DNA of 64,000 bases, taken from CAMYMQ01 sp963730305. GTDB lineage: Bacteria; Pseudomonadota; Alphaproteobacteria; Bin65. The translations under genes were made by a program, and so were the position numbers. This document shows positions 17,450-26,011 of the stretch, in pieces (the first letter of the stretch is position 1; each line of letters starts with the position of its first letter). The notes beneath the pieces were generated by a model, which was not told the origin of the DNA, did no database searches, and saw nothing but the letters and a program-made list of their open reading frames with translations. The stretch lies in NCBI GenBank assembly GCA_963730305.1, contig CAVSRB010000004.1:186001-250000 (forward strand). The letters are read 5' to 3'.

Positions 17450-18897
17450 TCGACCTCGGCTTCAACCCGGTCTACGCGATCCTGCTGGTCCCGCTCGCGG
17501 CGGCGGCGCTGCTGGCGCTGCTGCCCGGCTACCGGATCACGGCCGGGCTCAACGTGCTGGGGACCCTGCTCACGCTGGTGGCCGCCCTGTCGCTGTTCGT
17601 CGTCGCCCGGCCCGCGTCGAACGCCTACCTGCTGGTCGACGACCTCAACATCGTGTTCGTCGCGATCAACTGCTTCGTCGGCTTCACCACCAGCATCTTC
17701 AGCGCGACCTACATCGCCCACGAGCTGGAGACGGGCCGGCTGACGCCGACCTTCCTGCGCTTCTACCACGCCATGTACCAGCTGCTGATGTTCGCGATGA
17801 ACCTGGCGCTGGTGGCGAACAACATCGGCCTGATGTGGGTCGCCATCGAGCTGGCGACGCTGACCACCGTGCTGATGGTCGGCATCTATCGCACCCACGA
17901 GGCGCTGGAAGCGGCGTGGAAGTATTTCATCCTCGGCAGCGTCGGCATCGCGCTCGCCCTGTTCGGCACGATCATCGTCTACATGGCGGCGCGGCCGGTG
18001 GTCGGCGAGGGGCTCGACGCGATGGTCTGGACCACGCTGATCCGGCACGTCGCCGCCTTCGACCCGGCGCTGCTCAACCTCGCCTTCGTCTTCCTGTTGC
18101 TCGGCTACGGCACCAAGGTCGGGCTGGCGCCGCTGCACGCCTGGCTGCCCGACGCCCACGCCGAGGGCCCGACGCCGATCTCGGCGGTGCTGTCGGGCCT
18201 GCTGCTCAACGTCGCGCTCTACGCCGTGCTGCGCTTCAAGCTGCTGCTCGCCGCCAACCCCGGGGCGATCGCACCGGGACCGCTGATGGTGTCGATGGGG
18301 CTGACCTCGCTGGTCTTCGCCGCCTTCATGCTCTACCGCCGGCGCGACATCAAACGGATGTTCGCCTACTCGTCGATCGAGCACATGGGCATCATCACCT
18401 TCGCCTTCGGCATCGGCGGGCCGCTCGCCAACTTCGCCGGTCTCCTGCACATGGTCATGCACAGCCTGACCAAGTCGGCGATCTTCTTCGCGGTCGGCCA
18501 CATCTCCCAGATCAAGGGCACCCAGAAGATCGCCGATATCCGCGGCCTGACCGAGACGCACCCGTGGCTCGGCTGGGGCCTCGTCCTCGGCGTGGTCGCG
18601 ATCGCCGGACTGCCGCCGCTCGGCATCTTCATGAGCGAGTTCCTGGTGGTCAGCTCGACCTTCGCGCACGAACCCGTGCTGGCCATCCCGCTGGTGTTCG
18701 GCCTGCTGGTCGCGTTCGGCGCACTGCTGATGCGCCTGAACGGCCTCGCCTTCGGCAAGCCGACCGGCAGCACCGCGCCGGCCCAGGCCTCCTACCTGCC
18801 GATGTACGCCCACCTCGCGCTCGTGCTCGTGGCCGGCTTCTACCTGCCGCCGCCGCTGGTCGCCTGGTTCCGGCAGATCGCCGGCCTGCTCGGATAG
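17446..18897 (+). CDS. hyfF: Hydrogenase-4 component F-like proton-pumping subunit (NuoN/NuoM-type)
   Basis: 483 residues, about 14 helices. Antiporter-like core with the Glu in MWVAIELATLTTV, Lys in GYGTKVGLAPLHAWLPDAHAEGP, Lys in HSLTKSAIFFAVGH, and RRDIKRMFAYSSIEHMGI. It is the second ion-translocating subunit beside HyfB, so the complex has two antiporter-like units. The overlap with hyfE indicates coupled translation. hyfG follows after 17 bp with a clear GGAGG site. Confidence 0.92.
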   Translation: MIDLGFNPVYAILLVPLAAAALLALLPGYRITAGLNVLGTLLTLVAALSLFVVARPASNAYLLVDDLNIVFVAINCFVGFTTSIFSATYIAHELETGRLTPTFLRFYHAMYQLLMFAMNLALVANNIGLMWVAIELATLTTVLMVGIYRTHEALEAAWKYFILGSVGIALALFGTIIVYMAARPVVGEGLDAMVWTTLIRHVAAFDPALLNLAFVFLLLGYGTKVGLAPLHAWLPDAHAEGPTPISAVLSGLLLNVALYAVLRFKLLLAANPGAIAPGPLMVSMGLTSLVFAAFMLYRRRDIKRMFAYSSIEHMGIITFAFGIGGPLANFAGLLHMVMHSLTKSAIFFAVGHISQIKGTQKIADIRGLTETHPWLGWGLVLGVVAIAGLPPLGIFMSEFLVVSSTFAHEPVLAIPLVFGLLVAFGALLMRLNGLAFGKPTGSTAPAQASYLPMYAHLALVLVAGFYLPPPLVAWFRQIAGLLG

Positions 18898-18914
18898 CCG
18901 GGAGGAGCCGCGCC

Positions 18915-20423
18915 ATGTCCACCCTCACCGACCTGCTCGGCAACGGCCGCCCGGTTCCGGAACACCGGCCGTGGCCGCGCGCCGTGGTCGACCGGCAGGC
19001 CTGGCAGGCTGCCGCGACCCTGCTCGCCGACGGGCACCTCACCTTGCTCGGCCTGTGGGGCGAGACGGCGATGGTCCACCTGGCGCTGCTCGACAAGGCG
19101 ACCGGCGAGATCGGCGTCGCCAGCCTCGACTGCCCCGACGGCGGCTTTCCGTCGGTCGGCGCGCTGCACGCCCCGGCGCAACGGCTGGAGCGGACCGTCC
19201 GCGACCTGTTCGGGCTCGTGCCCGACGGCGCGCCCGACGACCGTCCGTGGCTGGACCACGGCCGCTGGGGCGTGCGCCACCCGCTCGGCGCCCGCACCGA
19301 GAGCGCCGCGGACGGCGATACCTACGCCTTCCTGCCCGCCGAGGGCGAGAGCCTGCACCAGATCCCGGTCGGCCCGGTCCACGCCGGCATCATCGAGCCG
19401 GGCCATTTCCGCTTCACCGCCAACGGCGAGGCCGTGGTCCGGCTGGAAGAGCGGCTCGGGTACGTCCACAAGGGCATCGAGGGGCTGATGGCCGGCGCCG
19501 ACCTCGACCGCGCCGCCCAGCTCGCCGGCCGCACCTCGGGCGACAGTACGGTCGCCTATGCCCTCGCCTTCGCCCGCGCCGTCGAGGCCGCGACCGGCGT
19601 CGAGGCGCCGGACCGCGCCCAGTGGCTGCGCGCGCTGATGGCCGAGCTGGAGCGGCTCGCCAACCATTTCGGCGACATCGGCGCGATCTGCAACGACGCC
19701 GCCTTCGCCATGATGCACGCCCATTGCGGCGTCCTGCGCGAGGACGTGCTGCGCGCTGCCGACGCTGCCTTCGGCCACCGGCTGATGCGCGACCGGGTCG
19801 TCCCGGGCGGGGTCGCCGCCGATCTGGATGCCGATGGGATCGCCGCGATCGGCGCGCTGCTCGATGCGGTCGCGGGGCGCTTCCCGGCGCTGGTCGAGCT
19901 CTACGACCGCACCGCTTCGCTGCTCGACCGGACCCGCGGCACCGGCGTCCTCGACGCGGCGCTGGCCCAGCGCTTCGGCGCCGGCGGCTTCGTCGGGCGC
20001 GGCTCGGGTCGCGCCTTCGACGCGCGCACCGCACCGGGCTACCCGCCCTATGGCGACCTCGACGTCTCCATGGCCGTGATGCAGGGCGGCGACGTCAACG
20101 CGCGGGTCTGGGTGCGCATCCGCGAGGTCGAACAGAGCCTGGCCATGGTCGCCCGGATCCTCGACCGGCTGCCGGGCGGGCCGCTGAGGGTCGACGTGCC
20201 GGCCAAAGCCGGCGAAGGCATGGCGCTGGTCGAGGGTTTCCGCGGCGACATCCTCGCCTGGGTCCGGCTCGACGCCGGCGGGCGGGTCGACCGCTGCCAT
20301 CTGCGCGACCCGTCGTGGTTCCAGTGGCCGCTGCTGGAGGCGGTGATCGAGGGCAACATCGTCGCCGACTTCCCGCTCTGCAACAAGTCGTTCAACTGCT
20401 CCTATTCGGGCCACGACCTGTAA
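18915..20423 (+). CDS. hyfG: Hydrogenase-4 large-subunit-like protein lacking NiFe ligands (NuoCD-like)
   Basis: 502 residues. Residues 1-120 are NuoC-like (RLERTVRDLFGL); the rest is the NuoD/hydrogenase large-subunit fold (IEPGHFRFTANGE, RLGYVHKGIE). In active NiFe enzymes such as HycE a Cys-x-x-Cys lies at the position that here reads RTSGDS (206-211). The C-terminal CxxC is replaced by LCNKSFNCSYSGHDL, with no CxxC spacing. A NiFe centre therefore cannot form in the known way. This matches the energy-converting hydrogenase-related (Ehr) type, whose substrate is unknown. No maturation genes (hyp) or formate dehydrogenase lie in the window. Confidence 0.9.
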   Translation: MSTLTDLLGNGRPVPEHRPWPRAVVDRQAWQAAATLLADGHLTLLGLWGETAMVHLALLDKATGEIGVASLDCPDGGFPSVGALHAPAQRLERTVRDLFGLVPDGAPDDRPWLDHGRWGVRHPLGARTESAADGDTYAFLPAEGESLHQIPVGPVHAGIIEPGHFRFTANGEAVVRLEERLGYVHKGIEGLMAGADLDRAAQLAGRTSGDSTVAYALAFARAVEAATGVEAPDRAQWLRALMAELERLANHFGDIGAICNDAAFAMMHAHCGVLREDVLRAADAAFGHRLMRDRVVPGGVAADLDADGIAAIGALLDAVAGRFPALVELYDRTASLLDRTRGTGVLDAALAQRFGAGGFVGRGSGRAFDARTAPGYPPYGDLDVSMAVMQGGDVNARVWVRIREVEQSLAMVARILDRLPGGPLRVDVPAKAGEGMALVEGFRGDILAWVRLDAGGRVDRCHLRDPSWFQWPLLEAVIEGNIVADFPLCNKSFNCSYSGHDL

Positions 20424-20434
20424 GGCCGACGATC

Positions 20435-20965
20435 ATGCGCAAGCATCTGCTCCAGGGTTTGATCCGACAGCCGCTCACCGAGCGGGGACCGGGCGCCGGC
20501 GCCACGGCGCTGGACGAGGTGGGCGAGGCGCTGCGGCGGGCGGCGCGGCGGCGGCTCGGCCGCAGCCTGGCGATCCGCGAGGTCGACGCCGGCTCGTGCA
20601 ACGGCTGCGAGCTCGAGATCCACGCCCTCAACAACGCCTACTACGACATCGATCGGTTCGGCCTGCGCTTCGTCGCCTCGCCGCGCCACGCCGACGTACT
20701 GATGGTCACCGGACCGGTGACCCGGAACATGCGCGAGGCGCTGGAGCGGACCTACGCAGCCACGCCCGGCCCGAAATGGGTGGTCGCGGTCGGCGACTGC
20801 GCGCGCGACGGCGGCTGTTTCGCCGGCAGCTACGCCGTCGTCGGCGGGGTCGCCGAGGTAATCCCGGTCGATCTCCACATCGCCGGCTGTCCGCCAGCGC
20901 CGGTCGACATGCTCGAGGGGCTGCTGGCCCTGGTCGACCGGGCGAATGCACCGGCACGGCAATGA
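20435..20965 (+). CDS. hyfI: Hydrogenase-4 component I-like [4Fe-4S] subunit (NuoB-type)
   Basis: 176 residues; small-subunit fold binding one [4Fe-4S] cluster. Ligand cysteines are visible as C55/C58 (SCNGCE), C122 (GDCARDGGCF, also C128) and C152 (AGCPPAP). The cluster would be the last electron carrier before the quinone-site-like cavity formed with HyfC and HyfG. The retained cysteines show that electron transfer is preserved although the NiFe site of HyfG is lost. Separate ferredoxin-like subunits (HyfA/HyfH) are absent, so the electron donor is not encoded here. Confidence 0.92.
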   Translation: MRKHLLQGLIRQPLTERGPGAGATALDEVGEALRRAARRRLGRSLAIREVDAGSCNGCELEIHALNNAYYDIDRFGLRFVASPRHADVLMVTGPVTRNMREALERTYAATPGPKWVVAVGDCARDGGCFAGSYAVVGGVAEVIPVDLHIAGCPPAPVDMLEGLLALVDRANAPARQ

Positions 20966-21040
20966 CGCCGGGTCGCTGACAATTTCTCGGCCGGTGCCCG
21001 CCGCCCGTGGCGGATCGGGGCGGGCCGGAAGGAGCTTCTC

Positions 21041-21427
21041 TTGTCGGACGAAGGATATCGGCACGCACGGCCGGACTTCTGGACCGTCGTGCGACGGGCG
21101 CTCTTCAGGCGGTGCCCGAACTGCGGCTCGGGCCGGTTGTTCACATCCTATCTGAAGCAGGTCGACCAGTGCGCCGTCTGCGGCGAGGCCTACGGCCACA
21201 TTCGGTCGGACGACGCAGCACCCTGGCTCACGGTCCTGGTCGTCGGACTTGTCGGCGCACCGATCGTCGCCGTGATCGAAAGCCTGACGGACTGGCCGAA
21301 CTGGGTGTCGATGACCGTATGGCCGCTCTTCGGGCTCCTGCTCGCCCTCGCCGTCCTGCCGCGGACGAAGGCGGTCATCATCGCCATGATCTGGTTCACG
21401 CGCGGGCCTGGATCGGAGCGGGACTGA
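21041..21427 (+). CDS. DUF983 zinc-ribbon membrane protein
   Basis: 128 residues from a TTG start preceded by GGAAGGAG. The N-terminal zinc ribbon has two CxxC pairs (CPNCGSGRLF, CAVCGEAYG), followed by two membrane helices (LTVLVVGLVGAPIVAVI and WPLFGLLLALAVLP). This is the DUF983 family. Members often sit near respiratory genes in proteobacteria; a link to the hyf operon 76 bp upstream is possible but unproven. Confidence 0.88.
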   Translation: MSDEGYRHARPDFWTVVRRALFRRCPNCGSGRLFTSYLKQVDQCAVCGEAYGHIRSDDAAPWLTVLVVGLVGAPIVAVIESLTDWPNWVSMTVWPLFGLLLALAVLPRTKAVIIAMIWFTRGPGSERD

Positions 21428-21455
21428 CGGCGGAGCACCGCCTTGGCACCGCGCG

Positions 21456-21866
21456 CTATTTCTTCACCCAGATCTCCCGGCCCGTCCGGCCGCGCGGGTC
21501 GCCCATCCAGACCCAGGTGCCGTCGAGCCGCGAGCCCGAAACGCGGAAATGGGCGACGCCGGCCTTGCCCGTCCGCACCTCTTTGAAATGCAGGGCGAGC
21601 GTCTTGGTGTCGGGACGATAGATGCCGATGCCGACATAGCGCTCGCCGTCCATGACGCCCTCGTAGGCGAGAGCGCCGCCGCGTTTGCGCAGCGTCGCCG
21701 TGCCGCGATAGGGCTTGTCCCGGGCCTGGAGCTGGCTCGCGTCCCAGCCCCGGACGGCGTAAGTGCCGACCGGCGCATCGTCCGCGCGAACGGCGGTCGC
21801 CCCGAACAGCAGGGCGACCATCAGGATCCGCGCCAGGGCGCCGATTTCGCGGGAAACCGTCATCAT
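21456..21866 (-). CDS. Exported small protein, unknown family (paralogue B)
   Basis: 136 residues with a signal peptide (ALARILMVALLFGATAVRADD). The mature domain repeats the blocks of paralogue A at 12697-13131: GTYAVRGWD, DKPYRG, YEGVMDG, IYRPDTKTLALHFKEVRTG, RLDGTW, WMGDP and a terminal EIWVKK. The start could be either of two adjacent ATGs (21866 or 21863). Function unknown. The HFKEVRTGK and GTW.WMGDP blocks are the best conserved and are likely structural or ligand-contacting. Confidence 0.75.
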   Translation of the reverse strand: MMTVSREIGALARILMVALLFGATAVRADDAPVGTYAVRGWDASQLQARDKPYRGTATLRKRGGALAYEGVMDGERYVGIGIYRPDTKTLALHFKEVRTGKAGVAHFRVSGSRLDGTWVWMGDPRGRTGREIWVKK

Positions 21867-22150
21867 TTTCCTCGATAGTGGGGCCGGGGTGGCCCGGTCG
21901 CCCCCCGTCAGGGTTCACGATGATTGGCACGCATCGCAACGAGAGGGTAGAGACTAAGCGTCGCCATTGCGTATTACGGAGAATGCGGAGCCCCGTCGGT
22001 GGCGATTCGGGCCGGGACGCCCGGCAAACGGACGTCCTGGCGACCGCAGAACGCACCGGGTTGAGGGACATTAGCCTCTTGACCGTATGGTGCTCTGTAC
22101 TCACGATCCGGTCTTGTGGAACCACAGGACTTTCTTTGAGGGGAAATGTC

Positions 22151-22546
22151 ATGAAACGAATCTTGATCGGCGCGATCCTGTCGATGTTCCTGATCCCGGC
22201 GCAAGCGCAGATCGCCAGCGCGTCGTGCACCAGGCCCAACTGCTGGGGCGCGATCGCCATCAACACCCGTACCGGACAGTGGGGCTGGTCGGTGAACTGG
22301 CACACCCGGTCCTTCGCCCGCCATCGCGCGCTCGCGAAGTGCAGCGGCGCCTGCAACCGCACGCTCGTCTTCCGCAACTCGTGCGGCGCCTATGCGACGC
22401 CGTCCAACTTCGGCGGTGGCTACGGCTGGGCGACCCGCTACACGCGCTACGCCGCCGAACGCGAAGCATTGCGTCAGTGCCGTCGCTACAATCCCGGCCA
22501 GGGTTGCCGGGTGCGCGTCTGGGCTTGCACCTCGCGCTCGCAATAG
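22151..22546 (+). CDS. Exported DUF4189-type protein
   Basis: 131 residues with a signal peptide (ILIGAILSMFLIPAQAQ) and a cysteine-containing domain of the DUF4189 type: WGAIAINTRTGQWGWS, repeated A..AL..C patterns and SCGAYAT. Six to eight cysteines suggest disulfides in the periplasm. A strong ribosome site (GAGGGGA) precedes the ATG. It stands alone, with about 285 bp of apparently empty DNA upstream. Confidence 0.8.
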   Translation: MKRILIGAILSMFLIPAQAQIASASCTRPNCWGAIAINTRTGQWGWSVNWHTRSFARHRALAKCSGACNRTLVFRNSCGAYATPSNFGGGYGWATRYTRYAAEREALRQCRRYNPGQGCRVRVWACTSRSQ

Positions 22547-22607
22547 CCGCAAGACCTGAGCGCCGCGATCGCCGCGGCGCTCGACGGAGCCGGGCTGCCG
22601 CGGTCCG

Positions 22608-23774
22608 CTAGTAGGACTTTGGCAGCCCGAGCGCCTTTTCGGCGATGTGTGAGAGGATCAGCTCCTTGGTGACCGGGGCGATCCGGCAGATCAGCACTTC
22701 GCGAAGCAGTCTCTCGATGTGGTATTCCTTGGCGTAGCCCATGCCGCCGTGGGCCATCAGCGCCCGCTCGCACGCCCGGAACCCTGCCTCGCCCCCCAGG
22801 AACTTCGCCGCGTTGCACTCGGGGCCGCACGGCTGGCCGTTGTCGTAGAGCCAGGCCGCGCGCATCGTCGTCATCCACGCCGCCTCCAGCTCCGCCCAGC
22901 TCGCCGCCAGCGGGTGCTGGATCGCCTGGTTCTGGCCGATCGGCCGGCCGAACACGGTACGCTCCTCGGCATAGCGCGCGGCGCGCTCGACCGCCTGCTG
23001 GCCGATGCCGATGCCCTCGGCCGCGACCAGGATGCGCTCCGGGTTGAAGCCGTGCAGCAGGTAGCGGAATCCCTCGCCCTCGTTGCCGATCCGGTCGGCC
23101 TCGGGCACGCGCAGCCCGTCGATGAACAGCATGTTCGAATCGACCGCCTTGCGCCCCATCTTCTCGATCTCGCGGACCTCGATCCGGTCGCGATCGAGGT
23201 CGGTGTAGAACAGGGTCAGCCCGTCGGTGTGCTTCTTGCCCGCCTCGCGCGGCGCGGTGCGGGTGAGCAGCATGACCTTGTCGGCGACCTGCGCGGTCGA
23301 GGTCCAGATCTTGCGGCCGGAGACGACGTAGCCGTCGCCGTCCCGCTCGGCCCGGGTCTTGATGTTGGTGGTGTCGAGCCCGGCGTCCGGCTCGGTGATC
23401 CCGAAGCAGGCCTTGACCCGGCCCTCGATCAGGTCGGGCAGCCAGCGCGCCTGCTGCTCCTGCGTGCCGTGGACGACGATCGGATGCGGACCGAAAATGT
23501 TCATATGCACCGCCGAGCAGGCGGCCATCGCGCCGGGCGACTGCGCGATCGTGTGCATCATGATCGCCGCCTCGGTGACGCCCAACCCGGCGCCGCCGAC
23601 GCTCTCGGGCATCGCGATGCCGAGCCAGCCGCCCTCGGCGACCGCGGCGTGGAAGTCGTGCGGGAAGCCGCCCTTGCGGTCGCGGTCGAGCCAGTAGCCC
23701 TCGTCGAATCGCTCGCAGATCCGGCTCACGGCTGCGCGGATGTCGGCCTGCTCCTCGGTCAACGCGAAATCCAT
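22608..23774 (-). CDS. Acyl-CoA dehydrogenase family protein
   Basis: FAD-dependent acyl-CoA dehydrogenase of 388 residues. The N-terminal helical domain begins MDFALTEEQADIRAAV. The central beta domain has CFGITEPDAG and WTSTAQVADK, and the C-terminal helical domain has RTVFGRPIGQNQAIQHPLA and LMAHGGMGYAKEYHIERL. It most resembles short/medium-chain or catabolic members. The exact substrate cannot be told. The start at 23774 is preferred because it begins the conserved domain; an in-frame start at 23807 is possible. No CoA ligase or hydratase is adjacent. Confidence 0.88.
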   Translation of the reverse strand: MDFALTEEQADIRAAVSRICERFDEGYWLDRDRKGGFPHDFHAAVAEGGWLGIAMPESVGGAGLGVTEAAIMMHTIAQSPGAMAACSAVHMNIFGPHPIVVHGTQEQQARWLPDLIEGRVKACFGITEPDAGLDTTNIKTRAERDGDGYVVSGRKIWTSTAQVADKVMLLTRTAPREAGKKHTDGLTLFYTDLDRDRIEVREIEKMGRKAVDSNMLFIDGLRVPEADRIGNEGEGFRYLLHGFNPERILVAAEGIGIGQQAVERAARYAEERTVFGRPIGQNQAIQHPLAASWAELEAAWMTTMRAAWLYDNGQPCGPECNAAKFLGGEAGFRACERALMAHGGMGYAKEYHIERLLREVLICRIAPVTKELILSHIAEKALGLPKSY

Positions 23775-23854
23775 CGGGGCACCATTTTCGCTGCTTTTGA
23801 CGTACACTTAGGTGTGATTACCCGACTGAGGTTCACCGCACCATCGCGATCGCC

Positions 23855-24607
23855 ATGACCCATCCACGCACCCGACGCGCATCCGCGTCCTGGCGCCGTC
23901 CGGCCCTCGGCCTCGCGGTCGCCGCCACGCTCTCCGCAACCGGCGCCGGCCCGGCCGCGGCGCTGGTCTCCGGCAGCTTCTTCGTTCCGGCAGGCGCCGA
24001 GCGGATCGCCTGGCTCTATCCCGGCCTGTCGCAGAACCGCCAGCCGCAGATCGCCGAGCTCGGACCCTGGGCGCGGACCGACTATGCGCGGTTCACGGGG
24101 CCCGCCGGCGTCGGCGAATTGCTGTTCAAGACCGCCAACTACGGCAACTACGTGATCGACCATCCGCCGGGGCTGGCCCGGCTCGCCCGGAGCTGGAACC
24201 ACCTGCGCGGGCGGATCCGCGGCTGGCATGCGTCGCGGGTGATCCGCAGCTATGTCGCCGACACCACCTATCGCCGGGTCGAGCTCGACGACGGACGGAG
24301 CTGCGTCGTCTTCTCGGCCGAGGGGCAGGTCATCGCCTACGACCCCGAGGCGCGGAACGGACTGGTCTATTTCGGCTACTTCTGCGCCCGGGCGGGCCGG
24401 CGCCTCGACGACGTCGAGGCGCGACGCGTCATCACCTCGCTTCGACTGACCTACGACCGCCGGCAGCCGACCCCCGACCGCCCGGCGAGCGCCGAGGCCA
24501 GGGCGATCGCCACCGGCAGCCTGGCGTCGCGCACCGGCAATGCCCGGTTCCCGTTCCGGCTGGCCGTGCCCTACAACGAGCGCGACGGCGTCCGCCGGTG
24601 GCCGTGA
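23855..24607 (+). CDS. Exported protein of unknown function
   Basis: 250 residues with a signal peptide (LGLAVAATLSATGAGPAAALVSG). The mature part is rich in Arg and Tyr without a recognised domain; a central segment (RRVELDDGRSCVVFSAEGQ) suggests beta strands. Two cysteines. It is divergent from the acyl-CoA dehydrogenase gene and precedes the dehalogenase-like gene by 108 bp. Confidence 0.6.
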   Translation: MTHPRTRRASASWRRPALGLAVAATLSATGAGPAAALVSGSFFVPAGAERIAWLYPGLSQNRQPQIAELGPWARTDYARFTGPAGVGELLFKTANYGNYVIDHPPGLARLARSWNHLRGRIRGWHASRVIRSYVADTTYRRVELDDGRSCVVFSAEGQVIAYDPEARNGLVYFGYFCARAGRRLDDVEARRVITSLRLTYDRRQPTPDRPASAEARAIATGSLASRTGNARFPFRLAVPYNERDGVRRWP

Positions 24608-24715
24608 GCCGACGAGCCCGACGGCGGCAAGGCGCCTGACCGACGAGCCCGGCGTTTCGCCCAGCATCCGCCTCCGCTATGGTGTTCCCCGCAGCGACGA
24701 CGCGGGAGAATACGG

Positions 24716-25996
24716 ATGGCAGGCAAGGCGCCCAGCGGCGTGGTGTCCATCGACGGCACCTGGGTCACCGGCGACACGAAGGCCGACCCACCGGCCACGC
24801 GCGCCGAGGCGCCCCCGCTCAAGCGCAACAAGGTCGACCACCACAAGCCGATCGACGACCTGACCGGCTTCGAGATCAGCCCCGACTTCGAGCTGTTCGA
24901 CCAGCGCGACGACGTCTTCAACCGCGCCAACTGGGACGACACGGTGCGCTCGGACAAGGCGCTCGAATTCTGGGCCGCCTACGTCATGCCCAACGCCCGG
25001 GCGCGCAAGGCCGACGGCTATTCCCAGCGCGACTACGCCCTGCGCAACGCCGCCTGGCACTTCACCAAGGCTTTCGCGACCCTGAAGGCCGGTGACGAAG
25101 GCCGCAACGAGGGTTTCAACGACACCTTCACCATGCACGGCCCCGGCTGGCCCGAGAAATGGCCGCTCGGCGACCCGGCCAAGAGCGCGGCGGACATCAA
25201 GCAGGTCGCCCGGCTGTTCGGCGCCGACCAGGTCGGCATCTGCGAATACGACGACCGCTGGGTCTACGCCCAGAAGTACAACCGGATGGAGCAGGCCTCG
25301 CGGCCGGTCGACGTCGACGACAGCATGACCCACGTCATCGTGACGATCACGGCGATGGACCACGACCTGACCGACACCGTGCCCTCGGCGCTGGCGGCGA
25401 CCGCGACCGGCATGGGCTATACCCAGGACGCGGTCACCCTGATGTCGCTGGCCCAGTACATCCGCAACCTGGGCTATTCGGCCCACGCCAGCATGAACGA
25501 CACCGGCCTCAACATCCCGCTCGCGGTCCAGGCCGGGCTGGGCGAATACGGCCGCCATGGCCTGCTGATCACCGAGGAATACGGGCCGCGCGTGCGGATC
25601 GGCAAGATCTTCACCGACATGCCGCTCGAGCCGGACACGCCGCGCTATTTCGGGGTCAAGGAATTCTGCGACATCTGCAATGCCTGCGCCGCCGGTTGCC
25701 CGGTCAAGGCGATCCCGGCCGGCGAGCCGGAGATGGCCGCGCCCAACCGGTCGAGCTTCTCGACAATCCGCAAGTGGACGGTCGACGGCGAGAAATGCTT
25801 CAAGTTCTGGACCAGCCAGAACACCGAATGCTCGATCTGCATCCGGGTCTGCCCCTACAACCGGACCTACGAGACCCGGCGCGACCGCCTCTGGCGCTGG
25901 CTGGCGAAGGGTCGCCTGCGGCGGCTCGCGCTCAAGCTGGACGGCTGGCTGCGCGACCCCGGCCGCAAGAAGGCAGCCAACTGGTGGGGCGGCTGA
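24716..25996 (+). CDS. Reductive dehalogenase-like iron-sulfur protein
   Basis: 426 residues resembling the C-terminal part of RdhA-type reductive dehalogenases, which use a corrinoid and two [4Fe-4S] clusters. Residues 160-310 match the cobalamin-binding region (ALAATATGMGYTQD, QYIRNLGYSAHASMND, GLGEYGRHGLLITEEYGPRVR). Cluster ligands are C318/C321/C324/C328 (CDICNACAAGCP) and C361, C372/C375/C379 (ECSICIRVCPYN). No Tat signal or rdhB membrane anchor is present, so it is probably cytoplasmic, unlike respiratory RdhA. QueG shares this fold but is shorter with different motifs. Whether it dehalogenates or does other cobamide redox chemistry is open. Confidence 0.78.
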   Translation: MAGKAPSGVVSIDGTWVTGDTKADPPATRAEAPPLKRNKVDHHKPIDDLTGFEISPDFELFDQRDDVFNRANWDDTVRSDKALEFWAAYVMPNARARKADGYSQRDYALRNAAWHFTKAFATLKAGDEGRNEGFNDTFTMHGPGWPEKWPLGDPAKSAADIKQVARLFGADQVGICEYDDRWVYAQKYNRMEQASRPVDVDDSMTHVIVTITAMDHDLTDTVPSALAATATGMGYTQDAVTLMSLAQYIRNLGYSAHASMNDTGLNIPLAVQAGLGEYGRHGLLITEEYGPRVRIGKIFTDMPLEPDTPRYFGVKEFCDICNACAAGCPVKAIPAGEPEMAAPNRSSFSTIRKWTVDGEKCFKFWTSQNTECSICIRVCPYNRTYETRRDRLWRWLAKGRLRRLALKLDGWLRDPGRKKAANWWGG

Positions 25997-26011
25997 GGAG
26001 CCTAGGGGCGC

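Noticed and set aside
13827..20965. A working hydrogenase-4 or formate hydrogenlyase
   Set aside because: The large subunit lacks both CxxC nickel-iron motifs, and no hyp maturation or formate dehydrogenase genes are present.
24716..25996. Epoxyqueuosine reductase QueG
   Set aside because: The length, the N-terminal region and the C361-CSICIRVCP pattern fit the RdhA-like group better.
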